The notes: a model not told the origin generated them from the sequence alone. Shown: positions 1 to 8,850, counted from the first letter of the stretch. The stretch is DNA of 64,000 nucleotides from Rhodospirillaceae bacterium (GCA_947467145.1 CANIGJ010000006.1:1-64000); one strand, 5' to 3'. Numbers and translations are program-made.

Positions 1-25
1 TTCATTTGTGCGAGAACCGCGCGAG

Positions 26-1171
26 TTACGCGTGACCCCAGACTTCCTGCGCCATCGTGACGACGAGCTCGAGCTTCCGCTTCTGATCGTCCTCGGTGAT
101 GATGTTGCCGCCGGTGTGCGAGGCAAAGCCGCACTGACCGCTGATGCACATCTGATCGAGCGGCATGTACTTCGACGCTTCGTCGATGCGGCGCTTGAGA
201 TCGTCTTTCTTCTCGAGCTCACCGAACTTCGTGGTGATGATGCCGAGCACGATCTTCAGGCCCTTCGGCACGAAGCGCAGCGGCTGGAAGTCGCCCGAAC
301 GCGCATCGTCGTATTCGAGGAAGAAGCCGTCGATCTTCGTTTCGTTGAACATGGCTTCCGCGACCGGCTCGTAACCGCCCTTCGCATGGCCGCGCGACAG
401 CGAATTGCCACGGCACAGATGCACCGAGATCGCCATGTCCTTCGGACGATCCTTGATCGAATCGTTAATCAGCTTGGCATAGAGCGACGGCAGCTTGGCC
501 GGATCTTCACCCAGCGCTTTGACGCGATCACGCAATTCCGGATCGCACAGATAGGCCAGGTTGGTATCGTCGAGCTGCACGTATTTGCAGCCCTGCGCGG
601 CGAGGTCCGCAATTTCAGCGGCCCAGACCTTCGCGAGATCGGCGAAGAACTCGTTCATGTCCGGATAGGCCTTCGGATCTACGCCGCCACGACCGCCGCG
701 AAAATGCAGCATGCTGGGCGACGGGATCATGACCTTCGGGGTTTCCTTGGTCACGCTTTTGAGGAAGTTGAAGCTTTCGCGCTGGATGCCGCCGGTCGGC
801 CATTTCAGCTTACCGGTCGTCTTCGGCGTCGGCGGCTGCCAGTTCTGGACAACGCCACCGACCGGGGTCGATTTCTGCTGTTCGTTCTGCGCATCCGGGC
901 TGGCGCTGACATTGCCGCCGGTGCTCACACCTTCGATCGCGCCCAGGAAGTCCCCCGACCACGACTGACGGCGGAAGTCGCCGTCGGTCACGGAATGGAT
1001 GCCGACGCTTTCCTGCATCTTCACCGCTTCGCGGATGAGGCGATCTTCGACTTCCTTCAATTGCGCCTTGGTGATCGCCTTGGTGCGGAACTTCTCACGA
1101 GCGTCTTTCAGTTCGGCCGGACGCAGCAGGCTGCCCACCTGGTCGGCGCGGAATGGCATTTTATCGGACAT
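26..1171 (-). CDS. MetE-like cobalamin-independent methionine synthase family protein
   Basis: A 381-residue cytoplasmic protein resembling the C-terminal catalytic barrel of cobalamin-independent methionine synthase and related zinc methyltransferases (also the epoxyalkane:CoM transferase group). Candidate zinc ligands are visible: H251 and C253 in HLCRGN, E286 in FFLEYDD, and C347 in SGQCGF. The N-terminal folate/peptide half of full MetE is absent, so it is not a complete methionine synthase. The ATG at 1171 follows a GGGGAG ribosome site; a longer open frame to 1552 is antisense to nothing useful and overlaps the next gene. It ends a leftward run with VOC and UGSC-like genes. The thiol or methyl substrate is unknown; it may act in organosulfur metabolism (inference). 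Confidence 0.8.
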   Translation of the reverse strand: MSDKMPFRADQVGSLLRPAELKDAREKFRTKAITKAQLKEVEDRLIREAVKMQESVGIHSVTDGDFRRQSWSGDFLGAIEGVSTGGNVSASPDAQNEQQKSTPVGGVVQNWQPPTPKTTGKLKWPTGGIQRESFNFLKSVTKETPKVMIPSPSMLHFRGGRGGVDPKAYPDMNEFFADLAKVWAAEIADLAAQGCKYVQLDDTNLAYLCDPELRDRVKALGEDPAKLPSLYAKLINDSIKDRPKDMAISVHLCRGNSLSRGHAKGGYEPVAEAMFNETKIDGFFLEYDDARSGDFQPLRFVPKGLKIVLGIITTKFGELEKKDDLKRRIDEASKYMPLDQMCISGQCGFASHTGGNIITEDDQKRKLELVVTMAQEVWGHA

Positions 1172-1226
1172 ACGAGTCTGTCTCCCCTCTTTACGTGTGA
1201 TCAGTGTTGAACGGGTGGCTGCGGCC

Positions 1227-1703
1227 TTATTCGGCTGCAACCTTCTTGCGGTCGCGACCCTGCTGGGCCGCGGTCGGTTGAACGTCGGGTGCGGGCGTAC
1301 CGTCGAGCGCGGTGCTGCCCGGCCAGGCGACATCGGTGATATCGAAGACGATGTCGCTCGGGCCTTGGAATTTGATCTCGAATTGCGCGTTAGGCGGGAT
1401 CTCGTGCGCCTCGACGATGCACGGCACGCCCATCGCTTCGAGGCGCGCGCGTTCGCCATCCACATCGTCGACGACGACGCCCATGTGATGGAAGCCTTCG
1501 TAGGCGAGGCCCTTGCCGATCTGGTCCGTGGCGAAGCGCAGAATGGTGACATTGATCGAGCCGTCGCTCAGCACCACGCCGGCCGGATCGTTCAAATCCT
1601 TGCCCATGCGCTGGAGTTCGCGCCAACCGAAGGCGTTCTTGTAGAACTCAGCGGCCTGGCCCGGATGTTGGCTGGCCAACGCGATATGACGGATTTTTAG
1701 CAT
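1227..1703 (-). CDS. VOC family (glyoxalase/dioxygenase superfamily) protein
   Basis: A 158-residue vicinal-oxygen-chelate fold protein. The opening strand KIRHIALAS with a metal-type His, followed by HPGQAAEFY, and the mid-protein GFHHMGVVVDD repeat the two beta-alpha-beta-beta-beta modules of glyoxalase I and extradiol dioxygenases. The ATG at 1703 is preceded by GGGAGG, so earlier in-frame starts up to 1961 are rejected. The last 25 residues (charged, KK- and Q-rich) extend beyond the fold. It sits 55 bp upstream of the MetE-like gene on the same strand and is probably cotranscribed with it. Substrate cannot be told from sequence. Confidence 0.8.
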   Translation of the reverse strand: MLKIRHIALASQHPGQAAEFYKNAFGWRELQRMGKDLNDPAGVVLSDGSINVTILRFATDQIGKGLAYEGFHHMGVVVDDVDGERARLEAMGVPCIVEAHEIPPNAQFEIKFQGPSDIVFDITDVAWPGSTALDGTPAPDVQPTAAQQGRDRKKVAAE

Positions 1704-1811
1704 CGCGGCCTCCCAGCTCTGCGATTTCATTAGGCGGAAATCATAAGCGTGAGGATCGGTCCCGCCAACCGATAAATGACAGGCGCAACAAGTTGGGCAA
1801 CTTGCCATTCC

Positions 1812-1846
1812 GCAAAACAAAAAGGCCGCCCGATTGGGCGGCCTTT
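1812..1846 (-). terminator. Intrinsic terminator after the UGSC-like gene
   Basis: Perfect 11-bp stem (1821-1831 with 1836-1846), GATT loop, followed on the minus strand by TTTTTGTTTTG. It lies just past the stop of the UGSC-like gene and separates it from the VOC/MetE-like pair. Confidence 0.85.
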
Positions 1847-1869
1847 CCGTTTCCGTGTGATCTAACCGG

Positions 1870-3534
1870 TCAGCGCCACTCGTCGACAGAGACCGTCCGA
1901 ATATAGCGCGTGCCTTGGATCGACCAGTAACCGTTGGTTTCGCCGCCGACGCAGACCGCATTGATCTCGCCTTCGACGAATTGCGGGATCAGTTCGTCGG
2001 GTTTTGCCCTCAGCTTGCCGGCATACGGCTCTTCACCGAAGGTCGCGCGCGGATAGATGTAGTTCTGGATCAGTTGCAGATCCCAGTAACGCGCGGCCGG
2101 AATGCGCGCTGTATCCCATGCCCAATTGATTAGCTTCGCTTTCTTATCGAAGCCGCCACGCTCGACGAACTGACGCGCGGTGATCGGATCAAGCAGGAAG
2201 CACGGCGGGAGGTTCGGCTCAATCCCGATGAGCATATCCTTCACATGCTCGCGCCAATGCGTCTCGCGCAAACCAAGGCTGAAGGACGACGAGCGCATGC
2301 CCCAGAACACGCTGACTGTGCTGTCGGTCGGCTTGAAGCCCTTCTGCACATGCAGCGGCTCCCACGGGCTCGCCTCTTCGTTTTCGGCGAACGTGCAGGA
2401 ATTGTAGGCCATGTTGTGGCCTTGCGATCCCATGTAGGTTTCGCCCGGCACCGAACCGCCCTGCCCGTTCTGCGACAAGAGGCCATACGCGCGGCCGATG
2501 GTCGCGTTGGCATGGTTGTAGGGGCCCATCGCGCCGATGCCCCAATTCATGTTGATCTCTTTGCGGATCGGACCATTGACGACGACCATTGCGGCCGACG
2601 ACGATGAGGTCGATCCACGCGCCGACAATTCCGATGCGGCCAGCGCCAGGATAACCGGGAAATATTCCGGCCGCGCGCCCGCCATCACGGCATTCACCGC
2701 GACCTTCTCGACCGTGTATTCCCAGCGGCCGCGATTATGCGTCGGCTGCATCTTGCCCACGACTTCGTCCGGCTTGCGGCTGGTGCCGGCGAGCATCGCC
2801 TGCACGCGCTCGTCCGTCGGTAGCACGATCGGCAGCTTGTCGGTCCAGTTGTTGTTGAGGAACAATTCGTGCAGCGCGTCTTCCGTATCCGGTTCGACAT
2901 GGCGCGGCGTCTGCGAATGATCGGCAATGGTGATGCTGCTGGTCAGGCCCTTCGTCAGGCCCTCGACAACTTCCTGCATGACCGGACGGCCGCTGTTCGG
3001 ATTTTTGCCGTCGACATAGGCGCGCAGTTCCTTTTCGGACTTGCCCATCACCGGCTGCGGCACGAATACGCAGGGGAGTTCGGCCAGGCCGCCCATCTTG
3101 GCGACCGAGCGCACGACCTTTTCAAAGATATGAGTATGCATCGCCACGGTCGGGATGCCGTATTTGGTATCGACCGTGATCGCGTGCGTCGCCACCGCGG
3201 GCGCGCAGGTGCTGCAATGGCCGACGCCGAAGATCGCCGCGTCGCCATCCTTCTGGATGCGTTCCCACAGGACCGGATCGTCCTTCTGGTACATATTGGA
3301 GAGCGAGACGATTTCGGTCTTCACGCTCGGCATGTTCTGGGCGAACCAGGCCTGGACCTGTTTCAGCAGTTCGATGGAATCGTCGAAGCGGCAATCGACC
3401 AGATAGATCTTCTTGCCGTCGAGCGCGCTCAAGCGCGCCGCTGCCTGCTTCTTGGCGACCTTCGGCGGATAGCCGACCGGGTTGAGCACGCTCAGCTTGG
3501 TACCGGCGCGCGGGGAAGCTTTGATTTCATTCAT
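1870..3534 (-). CDS. UGSC-like two-domain protein of unknown function
   Basis: A 554-residue soluble protein. Residues about 40-210 resemble the UGSC (seleno)protein family: the segment IFGVGHCSTC (C107, C110) aligns with the family's G-D-[U/C]-G-S-C site and is followed by the usual ATHA and GIPT elements. Residues about 225-554 form a second conserved domain with TVEKVAVNAVMAGARPEYFP, Gly- and Asn-rich (GQGGSVPGETYMGSQGHN). No signal peptide or membrane span. ATG at 3534 has an AGGGAG site. Flanked by terminators on both sides, so it is probably monocistronic, though it lies among VOC, MetE-like and Rid genes. UGSC proteins are suspected thiol/metal redox or lyase enzymes; the function here is unproven. 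Confidence 0.65.
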   Translation of the reverse strand: MNEIKASPRAGTKLSVLNPVGYPPKVAKKQAAARLSALDGKKIYLVDCRFDDSIELLKQVQAWFAQNMPSVKTEIVSLSNMYQKDDPVLWERIQKDGDAAIFGVGHCSTCAPAVATHAITVDTKYGIPTVAMHTHIFEKVVRSVAKMGGLAELPCVFVPQPVMGKSEKELRAYVDGKNPNSGRPVMQEVVEGLTKGLTSSITIADHSQTPRHVEPDTEDALHELFLNNNWTDKLPIVLPTDERVQAMLAGTSRKPDEVVGKMQPTHNRGRWEYTVEKVAVNAVMAGARPEYFPVILALAASELSARGSTSSSSAAMVVVNGPIRKEINMNWGIGAMGPYNHANATIGRAYGLLSQNGQGGSVPGETYMGSQGHNMAYNSCTFAENEEASPWEPLHVQKGFKPTDSTVSVFWGMRSSSFSLGLRETHWREHVKDMLIGIEPNLPPCFLLDPITARQFVERGGFDKKAKLINWAWDTARIPAARYWDLQLIQNYIYPRATFGEEPYAGKLRAKPDELIPQFVEGEINAVCVGGETNGYWSIQGTRYIRTVSVDEWR

Positions 3535-3552
3535 GGAGCGGCTCCCTATTTA

Positions 3553-3586
3553 TTGCAGAACCAGATCGTTAACTGGCTTCCTGCAA
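3553..3586 (-). promoter_or_regulatory. Nested dyad upstream of the UGSC-like gene (possible operator)
   Basis: TTGCAG (3553-3558) pairs with CTGCAA (3581-3586), enclosing CCAG (3561-3564) and CTGG (3573-3576). It begins 19 bp upstream of the ATG at 3534. A second pair, AACTGGCT (3571-3578) and AGCCAGTT (3600-3607), overlaps it. Operator role is inference. Confidence 0.3.
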
Positions 3587-3624
3587 CCTTAGGTGATCCA
3601 GCCAGTTTTCTCAATGTTACACGC

Positions 3625-3666
3625 CAAAAAATAGAATGGCCGGCTTCCCCCCGGAAACCGGCCATT
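3625..3666 (-). terminator. Intrinsic terminator after the RidA-like gene
   Basis: Nine-bp stem AATGGCCGG (3635-3643) with CCGGCCATT (3658-3666); on the minus strand it is followed by CTATTTTTTGG. It closes the Rid gene. Confidence 0.75.
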
Positions 3667-3688
3667 TCGCGTCGCCTGAGACCTTAAA

Positions 3689-4075
3689 TCACAGGACCGC
3701 GATGAACTCGATCTGGATCTTACGGTTGCCCTGCAGATCGTTGGGAATCGCGTGGCGGACCGGGCATTCGTCCGGGCTCGGGAAAACCTCGATCCAGCGC
3801 TTGTTGACCGCGTCGCGATCGTTACGGTCCTTCAGATAGACGGTCACCTTGGCGATATTGGCGATGGTGCCGCCGGCCGCTTCGACGATGGCCTTCATAT
3901 TGGTGAAGCAATTCTTGGCCTGGCCATCGATATCGTCGGGAACCTTGTGGGTTTCCGGATCGTCGCCGCTGATACCGGCCGTGAAGACCATGTTGCCGAT
4001 CTTGACCGCGGCCGGGAACGGCTGCGGATGTTCGGTGATGCCTTTACCTTGGATGCGTTCGCGTTTGGCTGCCAT
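3689..4075 (-). CDS. RidA/YjgF/UK114 family protein
   Basis: A 128-residue Rid-family protein; members form trimers that hydrolyse reactive enamine/imine intermediates to ketones and ammonia. Visible family features are the central GNMVFTAGI strand, AKNCFTNMKAIVEAAG helix, VTVYLKD, and the catalytic Arg in CPVRHAI near residue 112. The ATG at 4075 has a strong AGGAGGAA site; the frame's earlier start at 4126 would add an unlike leader. It is divergent from the purine genes with 159 bp between, where promoters for both directions must lie. A Rid protein next to PLP-free catabolic genes may detoxify an imine from the neighbouring pathway (inference). Confidence 0.88.
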   Translation of the reverse strand: MAAKRERIQGKGITEHPQPFPAAVKIGNMVFTAGISGDDPETHKVPDDIDGQAKNCFTNMKAIVEAAGGTIANIAKVTVYLKDRNDRDAVNKRWIEVFPSPDECPVRHAIPNDLQGNRKIQIEFIAVL

Positions 4076-4234
4076 GGTGGGTTCCTCCTGTTGTTTCGTT
4101 GGCGGTACCCCGTTTTGACAAACCAAACGGCCGAAGGGAAGCCGATTGTTCGGCGCATATTACCCATGTCCGCAGTGTCGTTGCCGCCGGGACCGGCCTT
4201 GTCTATTTTGAACGCTTAATATGAGGATCATCGT

Positions 4235-5476
4235 TTGGCGGACTCTGCGCATATCTGGGCCAACGACATCCTCGCGCGCTGCGACGAACTGGCGAGCTTA
4301 AGCGAAAGCCCCAGCGAGCTGACCCGCACGTTCCTGACCCTAGAGCATGCCCGCGCCAACGAATTGGTCGCCGGCTGGATGGTCGCGGCCGGCATGACCC
4401 CGCAGTTGGACGGGGCCGGCAATATCGTCGGCCGGTACGACGGAACGGTCCCGGATGCCCCCGCCCTGATGCTCGCCTCGCATCTCGATACCGTCCGCAA
4501 TGCCGGCAAATATGATGGCATGCTCGGCGTCGTCACCGCCATCGCGTGTATCGACCGGTTGAATCGCGACGGCCTGCGCCTCACCTGCCCCATTGAGGTG
4601 ATCGGCTTCGTCAACGAGGAAGGGACGCGTTTCGGCGCCACCCTGACCGGCAGCCGCGCGGTCGCCGGAACCTTCAACATTGCCGACCTCGAGGCGCGCG
4701 ACGCGTCGGGCGTGACCATGCGCGACGCCTACACGGCGTTCGGTCTCGATCCGGACAAGGTGGCATCGGCAGCACATACGGATAAAGACATCGCCGCCTA
4801 TATGGAATTGCATATCGAGCAAGGCCCGGTGCTGGAACGCGAAAACCTTGCCGTCGGCATCGTTACCGCGATTTCGGGTGCGACGCGCATGCGCGTCGAG
4901 TTGCTGGGCTTGGCCGGTCACGCCGGAACCGTGCCCATGGGCCAACGCCGCGACGCGCTGGCCGGCGCCGCCGAGATCATCGCTTATGTCGAGAAGCGCT
5001 GCAGCGGCACGCCGGGCTTGGTCGGCACGGTGGGCTGGATCGAAGCGTCACCGGGCGCGGTCAATGTCGTACCGGGCGGTTGCGCTTTCTCGCTCGACAT
5101 CCGCGCCGAGACCGACCGCGTGCGCACCGCCGCCGTCGAGAACATCACCGCCGAGATTGCGCAGATCTGCGCGCGGCGCGGTCTGGCCCTCACCTTCGTT
5201 CCCTTACACGACGCGCCCAGCTCGCTGTGCAGCGAAAACCTGATGCTGGAGCTGGAAAACGCCTGCGCGCACGAAGGCTTCCCGACCATGCGCCTGCCGA
5301 GCGGCGCCGGCCACGACGCCATGGCCCTCGCCGCGATCTGCGAGATCGGCATGTTGTTCATCCGCTGCACCAAGGGCATCAGCCACAACCCCGCCGAAGC
5401 CGTACTCGCCGAGGATGTCGAGGCCGGTGCGCGCGTTCTTTATCATTTCATTCGTGAGTTCAATTATGCTCGATAA
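4235..5476 (+). CDS. Allantoate amidohydrolase / N-carbamoyl-L-amino-acid hydrolase family
   Basis: A 413-residue M20-fold dinuclear metal hydrolase. Metal-ligand motifs are intact: H83 in SHLDTV, D94 in KYDGMLG, E128/E129 in NEEGTRFG, H193 in HIEQGP, and a C-terminal GISHNPAE. The dimerisation-domain signature AGHAGTVPM is also present. The start is TTG at 4235 with GAGG eight bases upstream. It opens the purine-catabolic run, and in this context allantoate to ureidoglycine plus CO2 and ammonia is the likeliest reaction; N-carbamoyl amino acid or beta-ureidopropionate hydrolysis cannot be excluded. Its end overlaps the next start by 11 bp, implying translational coupling. Confidence 0.85.
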   Translation: MADSAHIWANDILARCDELASLSESPSELTRTFLTLEHARANELVAGWMVAAGMTPQLDGAGNIVGRYDGTVPDAPALMLASHLDTVRNAGKYDGMLGVVTAIACIDRLNRDGLRLTCPIEVIGFVNEEGTRFGATLTGSRAVAGTFNIADLEARDASGVTMRDAYTAFGLDPDKVASAAHTDKDIAAYMELHIEQGPVLERENLAVGIVTAISGATRMRVELLGLAGHAGTVPMGQRRDALAGAAEIIAYVEKRCSGTPGLVGTVGWIEASPGAVNVVPGGCAFSLDIRAETDRVRTAAVENITAEIAQICARRGLALTFVPLHDAPSSLCSENLMLELENACAHEGFPTMRLPSGAGHDAMALAAICEIGMLFIRCTKGISHNPAEAVLAEDVEAGARVLYHFIREFNYAR

Positions 5477-6701
5477 GGTACTGCGCGAAACCCTGGGCAA
5501 GATCGTCGCCACGAGCTCGGCCGCGCGCGAGGCCTTCCTCGCCGAATTGGTGAAGACGCCGTCCGACAATCCGCCCGGCGATTGCACGCCCTTCGCTGAG
5601 CGCGCCGCCGTTCTGCTTGAAGGCTTAGGCTTCACCGTCGAGCGGCACGCGGTACCAGATGAGACGACCCGCGCCAACGGCATGATCTCGGCCGCCAATC
5701 TGATCGTGCGTCATCGCTTCGGCCCCGGACCAACCATCGCGCTCAACGCGCACGGCGATGTCGTGGGACCCGGCAATGGCTGGAGCGTCGATCCATACGG
5801 TGCCGTCATCAAAGACGGCTGGATGTACGGACGCGGCGCCGCCGTCTCTAAATCCGATATCGCGACCTATGCCTTCGCGCTCAAGGCGCTGATCGACAGC
5901 AAAGCCAAGCTCGCCGGTACGATCGAAATCCATGTCACGATGGACGAAGAAGCCGGCGGCGACATCGGTCCGCGCTGGCTGATCGCCGAAGGCCTGACCA
6001 AACCCGATTTTGCGATCTGCGCCGGGTTTTCCTATTCCGTCGTCGCGGCGCATAACGGCTGCCTGCATCTGGAAGTCGCCGTGCAGGGCAAATCGGCGCA
6101 TGCCGCCGATCCGTCGAGCGGCGTCGATGCGCTGGCCGGTGCGGTCAGCATCCTGAACGCGCTGTATCGTTTGCGCGAGGACTATGCCCGGCGCCCGTCC
6201 AAGGTTGTCGGCATCGGCGCACCCAATCTCAACGTCGGGCTGATCTCAGGCGGCATCAACACCAACGTCGTGCCCGACGCGGTGCGCTTCACCCTCGACC
6301 GGCGCATCGTGCCGGAAGAAGACCCCGCTCAGGTCGAGATCGATCTGCATCTCGCCATCGAACAAGCCACCAAGCCGGGCACCCGCGTCGCCATCCGCCG
6401 CATCCTGCTCGCGCGCCCGCTGACCTCGACACCGACGCAAGCGCCCCTGCTCGCCGCGGTGCAAACGGCCGCACGCGAGATCTTCGGCGAAGATATCCCC
6501 GCACTTGGCGTACCGCTCTATACCGATGCGCGGCATTATGCCGAGGCGGGCATCCCGGTCGTGCTGTATGGTGCCGGCCCGCGCACGATCCTGGAAGCCA
6601 ACGCGCACCGCGCCGACGAACGCCTGCCGCTGGCCGATCTGCATCGCGCGACCGAAGTCATCGCGGTTGCGGTTGCCGACCTCTTGCATGCGGCGTCCTG
6701 A
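5466..6701 (+). CDS. M20-family (ArgE/DapE-type) hydrolase with altered metal-site motif
   Basis: A 411-residue cytosolic M20/ArgE/DapE-like protein. The first ligand motif NAHGDVV (H96, D98) and the catalytic MDEEAGG (E161, E162) are present, as is SAHAADPSSG of the lid domain. The bridging-Asp motif, usually GRGxxDxK, reads GRGAAVSKSD (residues 122-131), with Val at the usual Asp position and an Asp four residues later; the usual GEPT-like segment reads CAGFSYSV. ATG at 5466 lies inside the end of the preceding gene. Position between allantoate amidohydrolase-like and urate hydroxylase genes suggests a ureide or carbamoyl substrate, possibly filling the missing ureidoglycolate step (inference). 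Confidence 0.75.
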   Translation: MLDKVLRETLGKIVATSSAAREAFLAELVKTPSDNPPGDCTPFAERAAVLLEGLGFTVERHAVPDETTRANGMISAANLIVRHRFGPGPTIALNAHGDVVGPGNGWSVDPYGAVIKDGWMYGRGAAVSKSDIATYAFALKALIDSKAKLAGTIEIHVTMDEEAGGDIGPRWLIAEGLTKPDFAICAGFSYSVVAAHNGCLHLEVAVQGKSAHAADPSSGVDALAGAVSILNALYRLREDYARRPSKVVGIGAPNLNVGLISGGINTNVVPDAVRFTLDRRIVPEEDPAQVEIDLHLAIEQATKPGTRVAIRRILLARPLTSTPTQAPLLAAVQTAAREIFGEDIPALGVPLYTDARHYAEAGIPVVLYGAGPRTILEANAHRADERLPLADLHRATEVIAVAVADLLHAAS

Positions 6702-6748
6702 CCGACGCACACTCATCCAGCGCGTGGCGGCGTAGTCTTGGGGATGTA

Positions 6749-7945
6749 ATGGACGTTCTTTTTATCGAATGGCTCAATCTAATTTTGCGTTGGCTCCACG
6801 TCGTGGCCGCTATGGCGTGGATCGGTAGCTCGTTTTATTTCATCGCACTCGATCTCAGCCTGCAGCCCAAGGACCATCTGCCCAAGCAAGCCTACGGCGA
6901 AGCCTGGCAGGTGCATGGCGGCGGCTTCTATCACATGGTGAAATATCTGGTTGCCCCTGCGCGCATGCCCGATCACCTCACCTGGTTCAAATGGGAAGCC
7001 TATACGACGTGGATGAGCGGCTTCGCGCTCATGGTCGTCGTCTATTACCTGAACCCCGAATTGTTCCTCATCGACCGCTCCGTCCTCGATATGGAACCGC
7101 AGGAAGCGGTGCTGATCAGCGTCACCGCGCTCGCCGCGACCTGGGCGACCTACGAAGGGCTGTGTCGGTCATCTTTACGCAGCAACCAAACGCTCGTGGC
7201 GCTGATCGGTTATGTCTATCTCGTCGCCCTCACCTATGGCTTCACGCATGTGTTCGGCGGACGTGGCGCCTTCGTGCATATCGGCGCGCTGATCGGCACC
7301 ATCATGGTCGCCAATGTCTTCGTCGTGATCATCCCGAACCAGAAGAAAACCGTCGCCGCACTGATCGCGGGTGAAACGCCCAATCCGCAATGGGGTGCAG
7401 AATCCAAGCTGCGCTCGATGCACAACAACTACCTGACACTCCCCGTCGTGGTGATGATGATCAGCGGACATTATCCGCTGCTGTTCGCGACCAAATACAA
7501 TTACCTGATCGTCGCCCTCGTGCTGCTGCTCGGCCCCGTTATCCGGCATTTCTTCAACGAACGGCATGCGGGGCGCAAAAGCCCGTGGTGGGTTTGGGGC
7601 GTGGCGGCCGCATTGATGATCGCGATCTTTTACCTCACCGGCGCCGGCCCGCGCGGTGGCTCGGCATCCCTGCCCGCCGCGACACCGCCGGTGACCTTCG
7701 CGCAGGTCGAAGAGGTCGTGGTGTCGCGCTGCAGCATGTGTCACGGCCCCGAAACGGCCTGGCCCGGCATCGCGGCGGCGCCGAAAGGCATTGTGCTGCA
7801 TGACGAGGCCAGCATCCGCCAATACATGCATCTGATCGAGGTCGCCGCCGTGCGCTCCGACGCCATGCCGCCCGGCAACGTCACCGATATGCAGCCGCAA
7901 GAGCGCGCCATCATCGCGGCGTGGCTCGCGAACGGAGGAAAGTAG
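6749..7945 (+). CDS. puuD: PuuD-type membrane urate hydroxylase with C-terminal cytochrome c
   Basis: A 398-residue inner-membrane protein. About eight hydrophobic spans (for example 13-35, 88-108, 120-140, 150-168, 178-196, 228-245, 252-265, 280-298) form the urate oxidase N-terminal domain, and a periplasmic class I cytochrome c follows with CSMCH at 328-332 and a distal-Met candidate in SDAMPP. It converts urate to 5-hydroxyisourate and passes electrons to the respiratory chain, unlike soluble uricase. GGGGAT site before ATG 6749. Its TAG overlaps the GTG of allantoinase, so the two are coupled. The next two genes supply the following steps, which fits the assignment. Confidence 0.93.
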   Translation: MDVLFIEWLNLILRWLHVVAAMAWIGSSFYFIALDLSLQPKDHLPKQAYGEAWQVHGGGFYHMVKYLVAPARMPDHLTWFKWEAYTTWMSGFALMVVVYYLNPELFLIDRSVLDMEPQEAVLISVTALAATWATYEGLCRSSLRSNQTLVALIGYVYLVALTYGFTHVFGGRGAFVHIGALIGTIMVANVFVVIIPNQKKTVAALIAGETPNPQWGAESKLRSMHNNYLTLPVVVMMISGHYPLLFATKYNYLIVALVLLLGPVIRHFFNERHAGRKSPWWVWGVAAALMIAIFYLTGAGPRGGSASLPAATPPVTFAQVEEVVVSRCSMCHGPETAWPGIAAAPKGIVLHDEASIRQYMHLIEVAAVRSDAMPPGNVTDMQPQERAIIAAWLANGGK

Positions 7946-8850
7946 TGACCGACTACCCACGCGATCTGCGCGGCTACAGCCGCACACCACCGAATGCCAA
8001 CTGGCCGGGCAAGGCGCGCGTCGCGGTGCAATTCGTCGTCAATTTCGAAGAAGGCGGCGAGAACAACATCCTGCACGGCGATCCCGCATCCGAGGCGTTC
8101 CTCTCCGATGTGTTGGGCGCGCAGCCATGGCCCGGCATGCGCCATATGAACATCGAATCCATGTTCGAATACGGCTCGCGGGCCGGCTTCTGGCGGCTGT
8201 GGCGCATGTTCACGCAGCGCAACATGCCGGTCACGGTGTTCGGTGTCGCCACCGCCTTACAGCGCAATCCCGAAATCGTCGCCGCCATGAACGAGGCGGA
8301 ATGGGAGATCGCGAGCCACGCGCTCAAATGGATCGAATACAAGGACATGAGCCTCGACGAGGAACGCGCGCAGATGGCCGAAGCGATCCGTATCCATACC
8401 GCGGCAACGGGATCGCGCCCGCTCGGCTGGTACACGGGACGCAGCTCCGTCAACACGCTCAAACTGGTGATGGAAGATGGCGGGTTCGATTACTCGTCTG
8501 ATTCTTATGCCGACGACTTGCCCTATTGGGTTCAAGGCCAAGTGGAACCGCACCTGATCATTCCCTATACGCTCGATGCCAACGACATGCGTTTCGTCAA
8601 TGCGCAGGGGTTCGGCGGCGGCGAACAATTCTATCAATATCTGCGCGACAGTTTCGATCTGCTCTATGCCGAAGGCGCCGAGACGCCCAAGATGATGTCG
8701 GTCGGCCTGCATTGCCGTGTCGTCGGACGGCCCGGGCGTGCGCAGGCATTGGCGCGCTTCCTCGATTACGTCGCCGAGCATGACCGTGTGTGGATCGCCA
8801 CGCGTCTCGACATCGCGCATCATTGGTATCGTGAGCATCCGGCGAAATGA
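7945..8850 (+). CDS. puuE: Allantoinase PuuE (polysaccharide-deacetylase fold)
   Basis: A 301-residue metal-independent allantoinase of the carbohydrate esterase 4/NodB-like fold, hydrolysing allantoin to allantoate. The N terminus YPRDLRGYSRTPP and FVVNFEEGGENN, then EIASHALKW and TGRSSVNT, are characteristic of PuuE. I choose GTG at 7945, with GGAGGAA ending five bases upstream and overlapping the PuuD stop; a frame start at 7921 would sit inside PuuD. The stop overlaps the next ATG (ATGA), giving a coupled three-gene run. Confidence 0.93.
   Translation: MTDYPRDLRGYSRTPPNANWPGKARVAVQFVVNFEEGGENNILHGDPASEAFLSDVLGAQPWPGMRHMNIESMFEYGSRAGFWRLWRMFTQRNMPVTVFGVATALQRNPEIVAAMNEAEWEIASHALKWIEYKDMSLDEERAQMAEAIRIHTAATGSRPLGWYTGRSSVNTLKLVMEDGGFDYSSDSYADDLPYWVQGQVEPHLIIPYTLDANDMRFVNAQGFGGGEQFYQYLRDSFDLLYAEGAETPKMMSVGLHCRVVGRPGRAQALARFLDYVAEHDRVWIATRLDIAHHWYREHPAK

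Noticed and set aside
8..1210. Long plus-strand open frame opposite the MetE-like gene
   Set aside because: GC-rich antisense frame with no ribosome site and no family features; the minus-strand gene has intact motifs.
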